Origin: an uncultured Bacteroidales bacterium
GTDB lineage: Bacteria > Bacteroidota > Bacteroidia > Bacteroidales > Muribaculaceae
DNA: 34,240 nucleotides
NCBI GenBank assembly: GCA_902786725.1
Contig: CADADP010000034.1
Span: 1-34,240, forward strand
Direction: 5' to 3'
Shown: one piece after another, positions 9,092 to 15,889 of the stretch
Layout: each line of letters starts with the position of its first letter
Position numbering within the stretch: position 1 is the first letter of the stretch
The notes under the pieces: generated by a model
Told to the model about the DNA's origin: nothing
The model's input: the letters and a program-made list of their open reading frames with translations, nothing else
Databases searched by the model: none
Position numbers and translations under genes: made by a program

Positions 9092-10318
9092 ATGGCAGAA
9101 GAAAAGATTACAAGTCAGGGGCTTAACAGCATAGATGAGGCCATAGAGCAAATGCGCGCGGGCGGATTTGTGATTGTGGTGGATGACGAGAACCGCGAGA
9201 ATGAGGGAGACTTTATCATCGCGGCCGAAAAGGTGACCGAGGAGAAGGTGAACTTTATGCTTCGCGAGGGACGCGGAGTGCTGTGCGCGCCGCTGACCGG
9301 CGAGCGCTGTCACGAGTTGGGGCTGACGATGCAGGTGGAGGAAAACACGTCGGTTCTGGGCACGCCATTCACGGTGACTGTGGATTTGCTGGAAGGCTGC
9401 ACTACAGGCGTGTCGATGCACGACAGGGCCCTGACCATCCGCGCACTGGCCGATCCTGAGGCGAAAGCGAGCGACTTTGGGCGTCCCGGCCACGTGAATC
9501 CACTGCGAGCCCAGGATAAGGGAGTGCTGGTGAGAGCCGGTCACACTGAGGCGGCTGTGGATTTGGCCCGGCTTGCGGGTCTGCGTCCGGCCGCGGCGTT
9601 GATAGAGATTATCAATGCAGACGGGACAATGGCCCGATTGCCCCAGTTGAAAGAGATAGCCAAGCGATTTGACTTGCCGATAGTGTCGATAGCCGATCTG
9701 ATTACCTATCGGCTGAGTAAAGAGCAGGTGGTGGAAGTGGGCGAGGAAGTGGATATGCCCACCGCTTACGGCCACTTCAGGCTGATACCGTTCAGGCAGT
9801 TGAATAACGGGCTGGAGCACATAGCACTGATTAAGGGCACATGGGAGCCCGGAGAGCCCATACTGGTGCGGGTTCACTCGTCGTGCATGACCGGCGACAT
9901 ATTCGGGTCGAAGCGTTGCGAATGTGGAGAGCAGTTGCACCTGGCAATGCAGAAGATAGAGCAGGAAGGCAAGGGTGTGGTGCTGTATATGAATCAAGAG
10001 GGCCGCGGAATAGGCCTGATGAACAAGATACGCGCCTACAAATTGCAGGAGAACGGCTATGACACGGTGGATGCCAATATACACTTAGGTTTCAAGCCCG
10101 ACGAGCGGAGTTATGGCGTAGGGGCCAACATATTGCGGATATTGGGAGTGACCAAAATGCGCCTGATGACGAATAATCCGGCTAAGCGAGTGGGCTTGGA
10201 GAGTTATGGGCTGGAGATTGTGGAGAATGTTCACATTGAGGTTAAGCCCAATGAGTATAACGAGTTCTATATGCACACCAAGAAAGAGCGCATGGGGCAC
10301 GACTTGGAAGAAGTGTGA
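9092..10318 (+). CDS. ribBA: Bifunctional DHBP synthase / GTP cyclohydrolase II
   Basis: A 408-aa fusion enzyme that catalyses both entry reactions of riboflavin synthesis. Residues about 10-210 are 3,4-dihydroxy-2-butanone 4-phosphate synthase (RibB), with the acidic metal-binding [16 protein letters not shown] and the [14 protein letters not shown] segment; it acts on ribulose 5-phosphate. Residues about 215-400 are GTP cyclohydrolase II (RibA), with the zinc site [18 protein letters not shown] and the NQEGRGIGL motif; it opens GTP. Both active sites look intact. It starts 14 bp after the permease stop, too close for an FMN riboswitch. No other rib genes are in the window. The strand uses many ATA isoleucine codons, as do its plus-strand neighbours. 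Confidence 0.96.
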   Translation: MAEEKITSQGLNSIDEAIEQMRAGGFVIVVDDENRENEGDFIIAAEKVTEEKVNFMLREGRGVLCAPLTGERCHELGLTMQVEENTSVLGTPFTVTVDLLEGCTTGVSMHDRALTIRALADPEAKASDFGRPGHVNPLRAQDKGVLVRAGHTEAAVDLARLAGLRPAAALIEIINADGTMARLPQLKEIAKRFDLPIVSIADLITYRLSKEQVVEVGEEVDMPTAYGHFRLIPFRQLNNGLEHIALIKGTWEPGEPILVRVHSSCMTGDIFGSKRCECGEQLHLAMQKIEQEGKGVVLYMNQEGRGIGLMNKIRAYKLQENGYDTVDANIHLGFKPDERSYGVGANILRILGVTKMRLMTNNPAKRVGLESYGLEIVENVHIEVKPNEYNEFYMHTKKERMGHDLEEV

Positions 10319-10372
10319 CAATGTGTTAAAAGTTGCCGAGATAGAGGTCTAAATAAAGATAAGCTACTGAGT

Positions 10373-10975
10373 ATGCGAATATTAGAGATAATGGAGAGCA
10401 ACATCAACGAGCGCTACCTGGATGAGGTGGTGGATGTGTTGCGCGATGGCGGGATAATAGTGTATCCCACCGACACACTGTATGCGATAGGCTGTGACGC
10501 GATGAATAACAGTGCGATAGAGCGGATATGCCAGTTGAAGGCGATGAAGAGCGCCAAGACAAACTTGTCGATTGTGTGTGCAGACCTGAGCGAGGTGGCC
10601 CAGTATGCCAAGGTGGATAACAGCGTGTTCAGGCTGATGAAGAGCAACTTACCCGGTCCGTTCACATTCCTGTTACCGGCATTGTCGAAGTTACCCAAGG
10701 CGTTTAAGGGGCGTCGCACTGTGGGGATCAGGATACCAGACAACAAGGTGGCGACAGCGATAGTGGATGCTCTGGGCGGCCCGATATTCACGACGTCGGT
10801 TGAGGGCCGAGACGAGGACTACATTTGCGAGCCCGAATTGATAGCCGAGACGTATGGGGAAAGTATTGACCTGGTAGTGAGTAGCGGTAGGGGCGGAATG
10901 CGCCCATCGACTGTGGTGGACTGCACCGGTGGCGAGCCCGAGATAGTGCGCATGGGAAAAGGTGAATTGCAATAA
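10373..10975 (+). CDS. Sua5/YciO/YrdC family protein (threonylcarbamoyl-AMP synthase-like)
   Basis: A 200-aa protein of the YrdC fold. Members of the Sua5/TsaC branch make threonylcarbamoyl-AMP from threonine, bicarbonate and ATP for the t6A modification of tRNA; the YciO branch has an uncertain role. The signature VYPTDTLYAIGCDA is at about 30-43, followed by ICQLKAMKSAK, GPFTFLLPA and RRTVGIRIPDN. The usual 'TSAN' serine-asparagine motif reads TTSVEG here, which points to the YciO branch rather than a proven TsaC. The start at 10373 is the first ATG; one at 10391 (MESN) would also keep the whole domain. It lies 54 bp after ribBA on the same strand. 10976-11069 holds only a small GGGGC/GCCCC hairpin (11011-11024). 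Confidence 0.85.
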   Translation: MRILEIMESNINERYLDEVVDVLRDGGIIVYPTDTLYAIGCDAMNNSAIERICQLKAMKSAKTNLSIVCADLSEVAQYAKVDNSVFRLMKSNLPGPFTFLLPALSKLPKAFKGRRTVGIRIPDNKVATAIVDALGGPIFTTSVEGRDEDYICEPELIAETYGESIDLVVSSGRGGMRPSTVVDCTGGEPEIVRMGKGELQ

Positions 10976-11069
10976 TCTGTTACTGAGAGCAATAGCAAGA
11001 CAGGCCCGATGGGGCAATGGCCCCGGAACACGCTATGGGCGCGGGCTGAGCGAAATGCAGAAAATGACA

Positions 11070-11100
11070 TTGACAAGGTGCTCCTGCGGCAGTAATTTTG
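11070..11100 (+). promoter_or_regulatory. Full promoter of the DEAD-box helicase gene
   Basis: TTG at 11070-11072 and TAATTTTG at 11093-11100 are separated by 20 bp, an exact Bacteroidetes-type arrangement. The gene then has a leader of about 45 nt with an unusually good Shine-Dalgarno GGAGG at 11141-11145, 8 bp before the ATG at 11154. Confidence 0.7.
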
Positions 11101-11153
11101 CGACAAAGAAAATGGAATATTGACACGCAAAACAGAAACAGGAGGATAAAGCC

Positions 11154-12488
11154 ATGAAAAAGAGCAGAGTAATAGAGATAATCAGAGAGAAGGCCGGTAT
11201 AGCCAAGCTGAATGAGATGCAGGAGCGCGTGCTGAGCCACGTGAGCGAGAGTGGCGATATGGTGCTCTACTCCCCTACCGGCACCGGCAAGACGATAGCA
11301 TATGCCACATGGCTGCTGACGACGATAAGTGAGGCGCTGACCGGTGTGCAGGCAGTGGTGATGGTGCCTACGCGTGAGCTTGCGCGCCAAGTGGGCGAGG
11401 TGCTGCGCACGATAGCCGAGGGTCACAAAGTGCTGGCGTGCTATGGTGGTCATAGTGTGCAGGACGAGGTGAACTCACTTGCGGGCGGCCCGAGCATAAT
11501 AGTGGCAACACCCGGGAGGCTGGTGGATTTGACCAAGCGAGGATTGCTGAAGTTGGACACGTGCCGTGTGCTGGTGATAGACGAGATGGATAAGATTCTG
11601 GAGCTGGGCTTCGAGGACGACATGCACCGCATAGTGGCGATGACACGTGGAGCGGAGCACAAGATAGTGACTTCGGCCACGAAGATGGAGCAGTTGCCAG
11701 GTTACCTGAAGTTGCGCAACACGCTGGTGATAGACTACAGCGAGCGTAAGGCTGAGGTGGATAAGCGGATGAGCGTGCGGATAGTGCGACTGAACGGCAA
11801 GGATAAGCGCGATGCGCTGAAGCAGGCGCTACTGAGCATAGTGGAAGGGAAGGTGATAGTGTTTGTGAACCAACGCGAGACGGTGGCGGAGATGTGCAAC
11901 TACCTGCGCCGGCATGGCATAGAGGCGGCCGGCTACCACGGAAAGATGGAGCAGATAGACCGCGAGAAAGCGGTGGCGATGCTGGACAATGGCAGTGTGG
12001 AGGTGCTGGTGGCGACCGATGTGGCGGCTCGAGGTCTGGATGTGGCCGATGTGACGCATATTGTACATTATGAGTTGCCTGTGAGTGAGGATGCTTACAC
12101 CCATCGTAACGGGCGCACAGCTCGTGTGGATAGCAGCGGTGAGGTGGTAGTGCTGGCAGATGAGGAGCCGCCGGAGTGGGTGCGCGGAAAGAGGTGCGCC
12201 CTACCCGACCGGACTGAGCGCAAGAGTGTGCGTGGCCGAATGGCGACGCTCTACGTGAATGAGGGGCGTAAGGAGAAACTGTCGCGGGGCGATATAGTGG
12301 GCTGGATAGCGAACTGTGGCGCGACCGGTATGGGCGCCGCGGATATAGGTAAGATTGTGGTGAACGACCACTATGCGCTGGTGGCGGCGCCGCGTGAGGC
12401 GGTGGCGGCGCTGGTGGAGGCGCTTAACGCGACGAAGGTGAAGGGGCGGCGCGTGCGAGTGTCGCGCGCGGAGGCTCCGAGCGGGTGA
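11154..12488 (+). CDS. DEAD-box RNA helicase with DbpA-type RNA-binding tail
   Basis: A 444-aa ATP-dependent RNA helicase. The motifs run in order: motif I SPTGTGKT (40-47), Ia PTRELA (about 72), TPGRL (about 118), motif II DEMD (about 142; the usual DEAD is altered), SAT (about 174), IVa FVNQRET, ATDVAARGLDVADV, and motif VI HRNGRTAR (usually HRIGRTGR). Residues about 365-440 match the DbpA RNA-binding domain, which in E. coli DbpA recognises hairpin 92 of 23S rRNA, so a role in large-subunit assembly is likely. The start is supported by GGAGG 8 bp upstream and a promoter at 11070-11100. The protein is close to DbpA in plan, but I leave the symbol open because of the variant motifs. Confidence 0.88.
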   Translation: MKKSRVIEIIREKAGIAKLNEMQERVLSHVSESGDMVLYSPTGTGKTIAYATWLLTTISEALTGVQAVVMVPTRELARQVGEVLRTIAEGHKVLACYGGHSVQDEVNSLAGGPSIIVATPGRLVDLTKRGLLKLDTCRVLVIDEMDKILELGFEDDMHRIVAMTRGAEHKIVTSATKMEQLPGYLKLRNTLVIDYSERKAEVDKRMSVRIVRLNGKDKRDALKQALLSIVEGKVIVFVNQRETVAEMCNYLRRHGIEAAGYHGKMEQIDREKAVAMLDNGSVEVLVATDVAARGLDVADVTHIVHYELPVSEDAYTHRNGRTARVDSSGEVVVLADEEPPEWVRGKRCALPDRTERKSVRGRMATLYVNEGRKEKLSRGDIVGWIANCGATGMGAADIGKIVVNDHYALVAAPREAVAALVEALNATKVKGRRVRVSRAEAPSG

Positions 12489-12505
12489 CGGAAGAGGACG
12501 TGTAA

Positions 12506-12529
12506 GAACATAAATTGCGGTGAGTCTCA
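12506..12529 (+). repeat. Left copy of a 24-bp direct repeat flanking the R-M island
   Basis: This 24-bp block (core AAATTGCGGTGA) matches 15752-15775 at 21 of 24 positions in the same orientation. The two copies are 3.2 kb apart and enclose the IS66 remnant, both restriction-modification genes and the palindrome array. Confidence 0.55.
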
Positions 12530-12530
12530 A

Positions 12531-12604
12531 TCGCCGAATGGCGACCGCGCCCCGGCTTTCAGCCGACGAGACGCTTTGAGCTCACACGCGAGCTCGCCTT
12601 CGGC
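12531..12604. repeat. Cluster of short palindromes downstream of the helicase gene
   Basis: Successive short hairpins: TCGCC/GGCGA with a 4-nt loop (12531-12544), CGGCT/AGCCG with a 3-nt loop (12553-12565), two GAGCTC palindromes 6 bp apart (12578-12583 and 12590-12595), and GCC-TTC-GGC (12596-12604). No long U-run follows, so they are not ordinary terminators. The TCGCC/GGCGA hairpin type recurs at 15620-15634. The remaining DNA to 12744 shows no coding potential that I trust. Confidence 0.5.
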
Positions 12605-12744
12605 TCGGTTGGATGACGGGACTTATGGGCAGGGATGCCGGAAACAAGCCGCCGGAATAGGCTGGGAATCTGACAAGGAATGAGGTAATAAAGAGATGGA
12701 AACATACCGAGGGTGTGCCATAATTGTAGCACACCGCTACGGCG

Positions 12745-12918
12745 CACCACCTCGGCGCCGAGGACAACGCCGTGTTCTACACACTGCTCGTGCGCTGCGA
12801 CAACCTCAACGTGCCGCCATTGGAATGGCTCACCCACACCCTCGAGAGAATCAAACCCGACATGGACGAGGACCAATTGGTGGCTCTACTGCCTTACAAC
12901 TACAAAGCCGAGCTCTAA
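12745..12918 (+). pseudogene. Remnant of IS66-family transposase (C-terminal end)
   Basis: The frame ending in TAA at 12916-12918 encodes about 57 residues containing HHLGAEDNAVFYTLLVRC, PPLEWLTHTLERI and a terminal LVALLPYNYKAEL. This matches the typical end of IS66 transposases, where a 'GA-x-NAA-x-YTLL' helix is followed by 'NP-x-x-YL-x-x-VL-x-RI' and 'LLP-x-N(W/Y)K'. Upstream the frame hits stops at 12727 and 12721, and no catalytic DDE core is present, so only the tail survives. No terminal inverted repeat or target duplication could be recognised. It marks an old insertion at the left border of the R-M island. Confidence 0.7.
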
Positions 12919-13021
12919 CCAAGTCCGGCTTTAATTTCTCATTCACCAGACGGCCACTTTCGGACGGATACGATTAAAAAACTCACGGCAAAGTTATGGT
13001 TAAGCAGCCACCCCCCCAAAA

Positions 13022-13048
13022 GACAAAAACCGCCCCAATCCGGGACGG
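13022..13048 (-). terminator. Terminator of the restriction-modification operon
   Basis: On the minus strand CCGTCCC pairs with GGGGCGG around a 5-nt loop (seven pairs including one G-U), followed at once by TTTTTG. It lies 22 bp after the endonuclease stop and fits an intrinsic terminator. Confidence 0.75.
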
Positions 13049-13069
13049 CTATTATACGATATTAGAGCA

Positions 13070-13804
13070 TTATTTTATTATCTGAACCCAAGAATCATCA
13101 AAATCTATTGCTCTAAGAATATCATCTTTACTGATAACTGGAGGTCGTTTAATAGTAAACTTCACAGCATTCTCTGGTATTCTTGTATGAATGGTAAATT
13201 GAGAGCCGTGAGGTTGCCAAGTAAAACAAGTTTCACCGCTTTCAATATGTTTTCCAATCAGATTACCATTTGAATTCGCTTCCCAAATATAATCGCTTGT
13301 TCTAAAGCGATGGTTGTCCTCTTCGAAAAGAGTGTATGAAAGCAAATCATTAGAACGCACCAAAATCGACGTTCTAACTGGATTAAACTCATCTTGTGCT
13401 AAATTAATGCGTTCATTCCATATGCCTAAAACAGCCCTACCTGTTTCTTGAATATCCTTATGGGGGTCAGTAATGCCATACGAATAATCAGGTGAGCAAC
13501 GGCCACTAATCAATCGAATATTGCGAGCAGTAAATGGTCTTGTATTTTTGACAGTCTTCATGGACCATGCCATTTTACCAAGAACCACATCTGCAATACC
13601 AATAGGGGAATCTAAATGTTTCCCACCTATAGCATCAGAGAATGCGTCACCCCAATCTGAACCCGTAATATCCTTTCTCCCAATATACAGAAGATGAACA
13701 AGATAACCACCGATTTTTACAATTAAATCATCGGGCAGTTCGTTCATTGGGTAAGGCTCAGATGTTTGGAGCTTCTTTCCGTCTCTTAAACGAGGATGTT
13801 TCAT
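13070..13804 (-). CDS. Probable type II restriction endonuclease
   Basis: A 244-aa protein whose ATG is 3 bp after the stop of the cytosine methyltransferase, so the two are surely co-transcribed. I do not recognise the family by sequence. A candidate nuclease core is the segment GIADVVLGKMAWSMKTVK (69-86), where Asp72 and Lys83 have the spacing of a PD-(D/E)XK site with Ser81 or Met82 in place of the usual acidic residue; the preceding helix SDWGDAFSDAIGG (49-61) could supply another acidic ligand. This assignment is inferred mainly from the neighbour. Base composition is clearly AT-rich compared with the flanking genes, as for the methyltransferase, suggesting acquisition by transfer. It could instead be another protein of the island, but a cognate nuclease is most likely. 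It would cut DNA lacking the methyl mark. Confidence 0.72.
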   Translation of the reverse strand: MKHPRLRDGKKLQTSEPYPMNELPDDLIVKIGGYLVHLLYIGRKDITGSDWGDAFSDAIGGKHLDSPIGIADVVLGKMAWSMKTVKNTRPFTARNIRLISGRCSPDYSYGITDPHKDIQETGRAVLGIWNERINLAQDEFNPVRTSILVRSNDLLSYTLFEEDNHRFRTSDYIWEANSNGNLIGKHIESGETCFTWQPHGSQFTIHTRIPENAVKFTIKRPPVISKDDILRAIDFDDSWVQIIK

Positions 13805-13807
13805 ATA

Positions 13808-15064
13808 TCAGTCAATATTATTTAAAATATAATCAATCTTTTGAGCAATTTTTCTTATCATTGGAACTGCAACACTGTTACCAGTTTGGCGTCTAATTTC
13901 ACCATGAGAAACAACAATTCGGTAGTTGTCGGGAAATCCCTGCAATCTCAACAACTCTCGTGAAGATGGACGGCGACGTCCGTTCACAAGAAGATAATTA
14001 TAACTTGCACCTGTCCTTAATGCGCAAGCATAATCTAAAACTGATACATTGCCTGCTTTATTCTCATGCCATATGGAAGGATAAAAAATCTTTTTACCTT
14101 CAGTTTGTTTTTCGCGTTTCTGTAAAATTTTTTCTGATGCAAAAAGTGACGTATCAACAATTTCATCAGATTCAAGAAGCCCAGTCAAAGAATAAGGCTG
14201 CTTCTCAAAATCAAAATTAAAGGCTTCAATTCTATTTTGAGACAAAAAACCAACAATGATAACTCGCTCTCTTTTTTGCGGAAGACCAAAATCCAAAGCA
14301 TTCAGGACTTGCCACTTAACTTTGTAACCCAATTCATCAAGTATCCTTAGAATTGTTTGAAAAGTTCTATTATGGTCGTGAGTAGTTAATTGCTTTACAT
14401 TTTCCAGTAAAATTGCTTGTGGCCGATGACGTTCTAAGATAGTTGCAACATCAAAAAACAACGTTCCTCTTGTATCTGCAAAACCTTGCCTTTTGCCCAT
14501 TATTGAAAATGCTTGACAAGGGAACCCGGCTAATAGCAAATCAAATTTTTGAGGAATAAACCTTTTAGTTGATTCCTGCGTGATGTCACCAAATGGCATT
14601 TCACCAAAGTTAGCGAAGTAGGTCTTTTGAGCAAATTTGTCCCATTCAGAAGAAAAAACACATTTATATCCAAGTTCATTGAAAGGTAATCTTATACCAC
14701 CTATGCCGGCAAAAAGATCTATTAAAGTGTGCTTACCCTCTTGAGGGTTGGGAAATGGAACATCAAAGAAATCATTAAACAGTGAATATTGGATTGGATT
14801 TTCAGCTACCATAGAGGCATATTCGTAACTATCCTCTATACCTGTGTTTGGATTCTGCTCCTTTTTATATTCAAGAAAATCAAGTATAGCCGCAACAATT
14901 TCATCACGGCTTATATCAGTATTTCCATTATGCAAAAATTGGCTTAAAACGGCCATTTGGTTTTCATATGATGTGTCACCATATATCTTTATGCCGTTCT
15001 CATTATCAATTTCTTCTGGAAAATCTGATAATCTTAATTTATTGTTAAGCAGTCTCTTTGCCAT
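13808..15064 (-). CDS. DNA (cytosine-5-)-methyltransferase
   Basis: A 418-aa C5-cytosine methyltransferase that transfers a methyl group from S-adenosylmethionine to cytosine in a short target. All main motifs are seen: I DLFAGIGGIRL (116-126), II around SSEWD (138-142), IV GFPCQAFS with the nucleophile Cys183, VI ENV (221-223), VIII QKRERV (263-268), IX RPSSRELLRLQGFPD, and X GNSVAVPM near the end. About 110 residues precede motif I, as in the Dcm/EcoRII-like class, which have an N-terminal extension. The target sequence cannot be read from the protein. It is the first gene of the operon with the nuclease, allowing the methylase to be made first. The region is AT-rich relative to neighbours. 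No controller (C) protein gene is present. Confidence 0.95.
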   Translation of the reverse strand: MAKRLLNNKLRLSDFPEEIDNENGIKIYGDTSYENQMAVLSQFLHNGNTDISRDEIVAAILDFLEYKKEQNPNTGIEDSYEYASMVAENPIQYSLFNDFFDVPFPNPQEGKHTLIDLFAGIGGIRLPFNELGYKCVFSSEWDKFAQKTYFANFGEMPFGDITQESTKRFIPQKFDLLLAGFPCQAFSIMGKRQGFADTRGTLFFDVATILERHRPQAILLENVKQLTTHDHNRTFQTILRILDELGYKVKWQVLNALDFGLPQKRERVIIVGFLSQNRIEAFNFDFEKQPYSLTGLLESDEIVDTSLFASEKILQKREKQTEGKKIFYPSIWHENKAGNVSVLDYACALRTGASYNYLLVNGRRRPSSRELLRLQGFPDNYRIVVSHGEIRRQTGNSVAVPMIRKIAQKIDYILNNID

Positions 15065-15107
15065 TAGTCTTTTACAAAAAAACTATAATATTAGTGCCAT
15101 TGAAACA

Positions 15108-15115
15108 CAAAGGTA
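15108..15115 (-). promoter_or_regulatory. -7 box of the restriction-modification operon
   Basis: On the minus strand 15115-15108 reads TACCTTTG, a TAnnTTTG match 43 bp before the methyltransferase ATG. No clear TTG is found 19-20 bp upstream. Confidence 0.45.
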
Positions 15116-15270
15116 AGCATTTTTTCTGTCATAGAGCCATTTTTCTCCCAGTTGTGACAAACTTTTTACTAAAACGCTTAAAAAGGGCACTACGACTAAA
15201 CACCGCAGCACCCTTCGACAAATATTGAGCAACAGTTTTTCTCTAAACCATAAACTCTAAACTCTACACT

Positions 15271-15416
15271 ATGTAGCCCACTGCATTATCAAATGCCGTC
15301 AATCGTGACTTCCTTTGCATCTCGATGTTCGTTCAACGTGGTCAGTTGAACGAAAGGCATGTTAACGGTGCAACCATCCCAATGGTTGAACCTTATGATA
15401 ATGCGGTGGACTACAT
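15271..15416. repeat. 146-nt multi-branched inverted-repeat element
   Basis: A 21-bp outer inverted repeat (15271-15291 with 15396-15416; 19 of 21 identical, one of the two differences a G-U pair in RNA) encloses several further stems. These are ATGCC/GGCAT (15293-15297 with 15356-15360), GTCA/TGAC (15298-15301 with 15306-15309), TCGTTCAAC/GTTGAACGA (15329-15337 with 15345-15353) and CAACCAT/ATGGTTG (15371-15377 with 15382-15388). Together they form a self-consistent branched fold. It has no open reading frame. It could be a structured RNA, a MITE-like or REP-like element, or a recombination site. Between 15120 and 15270 I see nothing except a run of imperfect 'aaactct' repeats at about 15241-15265. 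Confidence 0.6.
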
Positions 15417-15451
15417 ATAATAGGTCGTGATAGGGCTTGTGGGGCTAATGT

Positions 15452-15634
15452 GGCTTATAAAGCAGGGATAAGCCGGGGAACGTGGTAATGCGGGTGACTA
15501 CCTTAGCGGACGCGGATGCGAATGATGGTGGTGAACCTCTCTGAGGTTCGTTTTTGATGGGGCTCGTTACCCCACAATTCGTGCCTGCGGCACATCATTG
15601 TGGGGTTTGCACGGTGGTAATCGCCTTCGGCGAT
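15452..15634. repeat. Array of perfect hairpins
   Basis: Four perfect hairpins follow each other: GGCTTAT/ATAAGCC (15452-15458 with 15468-15474); GAACCTC/GAGGTTC with a 3-nt loop followed by GTTTTTG (15533-15549), which looks like an intrinsic terminator on the plus strand though no gene precedes it; ACCCCACAAT/ATTGTGGGGT (15569-15578 with 15597-15606) with GTGCC/GGCAC nested inside; and ATCGCC/GGCGAT with a TTC loop (15620-15634). A smaller CCACA/TGTGG hairpin is at 15717-15730. No coding sequence is convincing here. Confidence 0.6.
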
Positions 15635-15682
15635 GTGGTAGAGAGGCCATGTGGTTGTGGGAAGAGGGAAAGGGGGATTTGA

Positions 15683-15791
15683 ACACAAATTAGAGGATAT
15701 ATCAGACAATAAATGACCACAAAGGTGTGGGTAAGGCAGATGGATGTGTTTGAACACAAATTGCGGTGAATTTCACACAAATTTGAGGATA
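15683..15791 (+). repeat. Short direct repeats including right copy of the island-flanking repeat
   Basis: The 17-bp block at 15683-15699 (ACACAAATTAGAGGATA) recurs at 15775-15791 with one change. Between them, 15752-15775 matches the 24-bp block at 12506-12529 at 21 positions. All three share a CAAATT core, so this is a small family of dispersed repeats. They lie 100-200 bp upstream of the LRR lipoprotein gene. Confidence 0.5.
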
Positions 15792-15859
15792 GCTCCTATA
15801 AGACAAACTGCGAGATGGATTTTGGGTGAATTGGTGGGGATGTATTTGGGAAAATGTTG

Positions 15860-15867
15860 TATATTTG
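15860..15867 (+). promoter_or_regulatory. -7 box of the LRR lipoprotein gene
   Basis: TATATTTG matches TAnnTTTG and lies 22 bp before the ATG at 15890. No TTG is found at ideal -33 spacing (the nearest, at 15831, is 26 bp upstream). Confidence 0.45.
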
Positions 15868-15889
15868 TGAATTGAATGGTGATGGTTAG

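Noticed and set aside
8966-10084. 372-aa open frame on the minus strand opposite ribBA
   Set aside because: It lies antisense to ribBA and has the His/Gln/Leu-rich composition typical of antisense frames; ribBA itself is unambiguous.
15271-15416. Invertible promoter or integron attC site
   Set aside because: The outer repeats are not identical and no TAnnTTTG with -33 box lies between them in either direction; the attC core (RYYYAAC/GTTRRRY) is absent at the ends.
15683-15791. CRISPR array
   Set aside because: The repeats are short, few, unevenly spaced and partly overlapping, and no cas genes are present.
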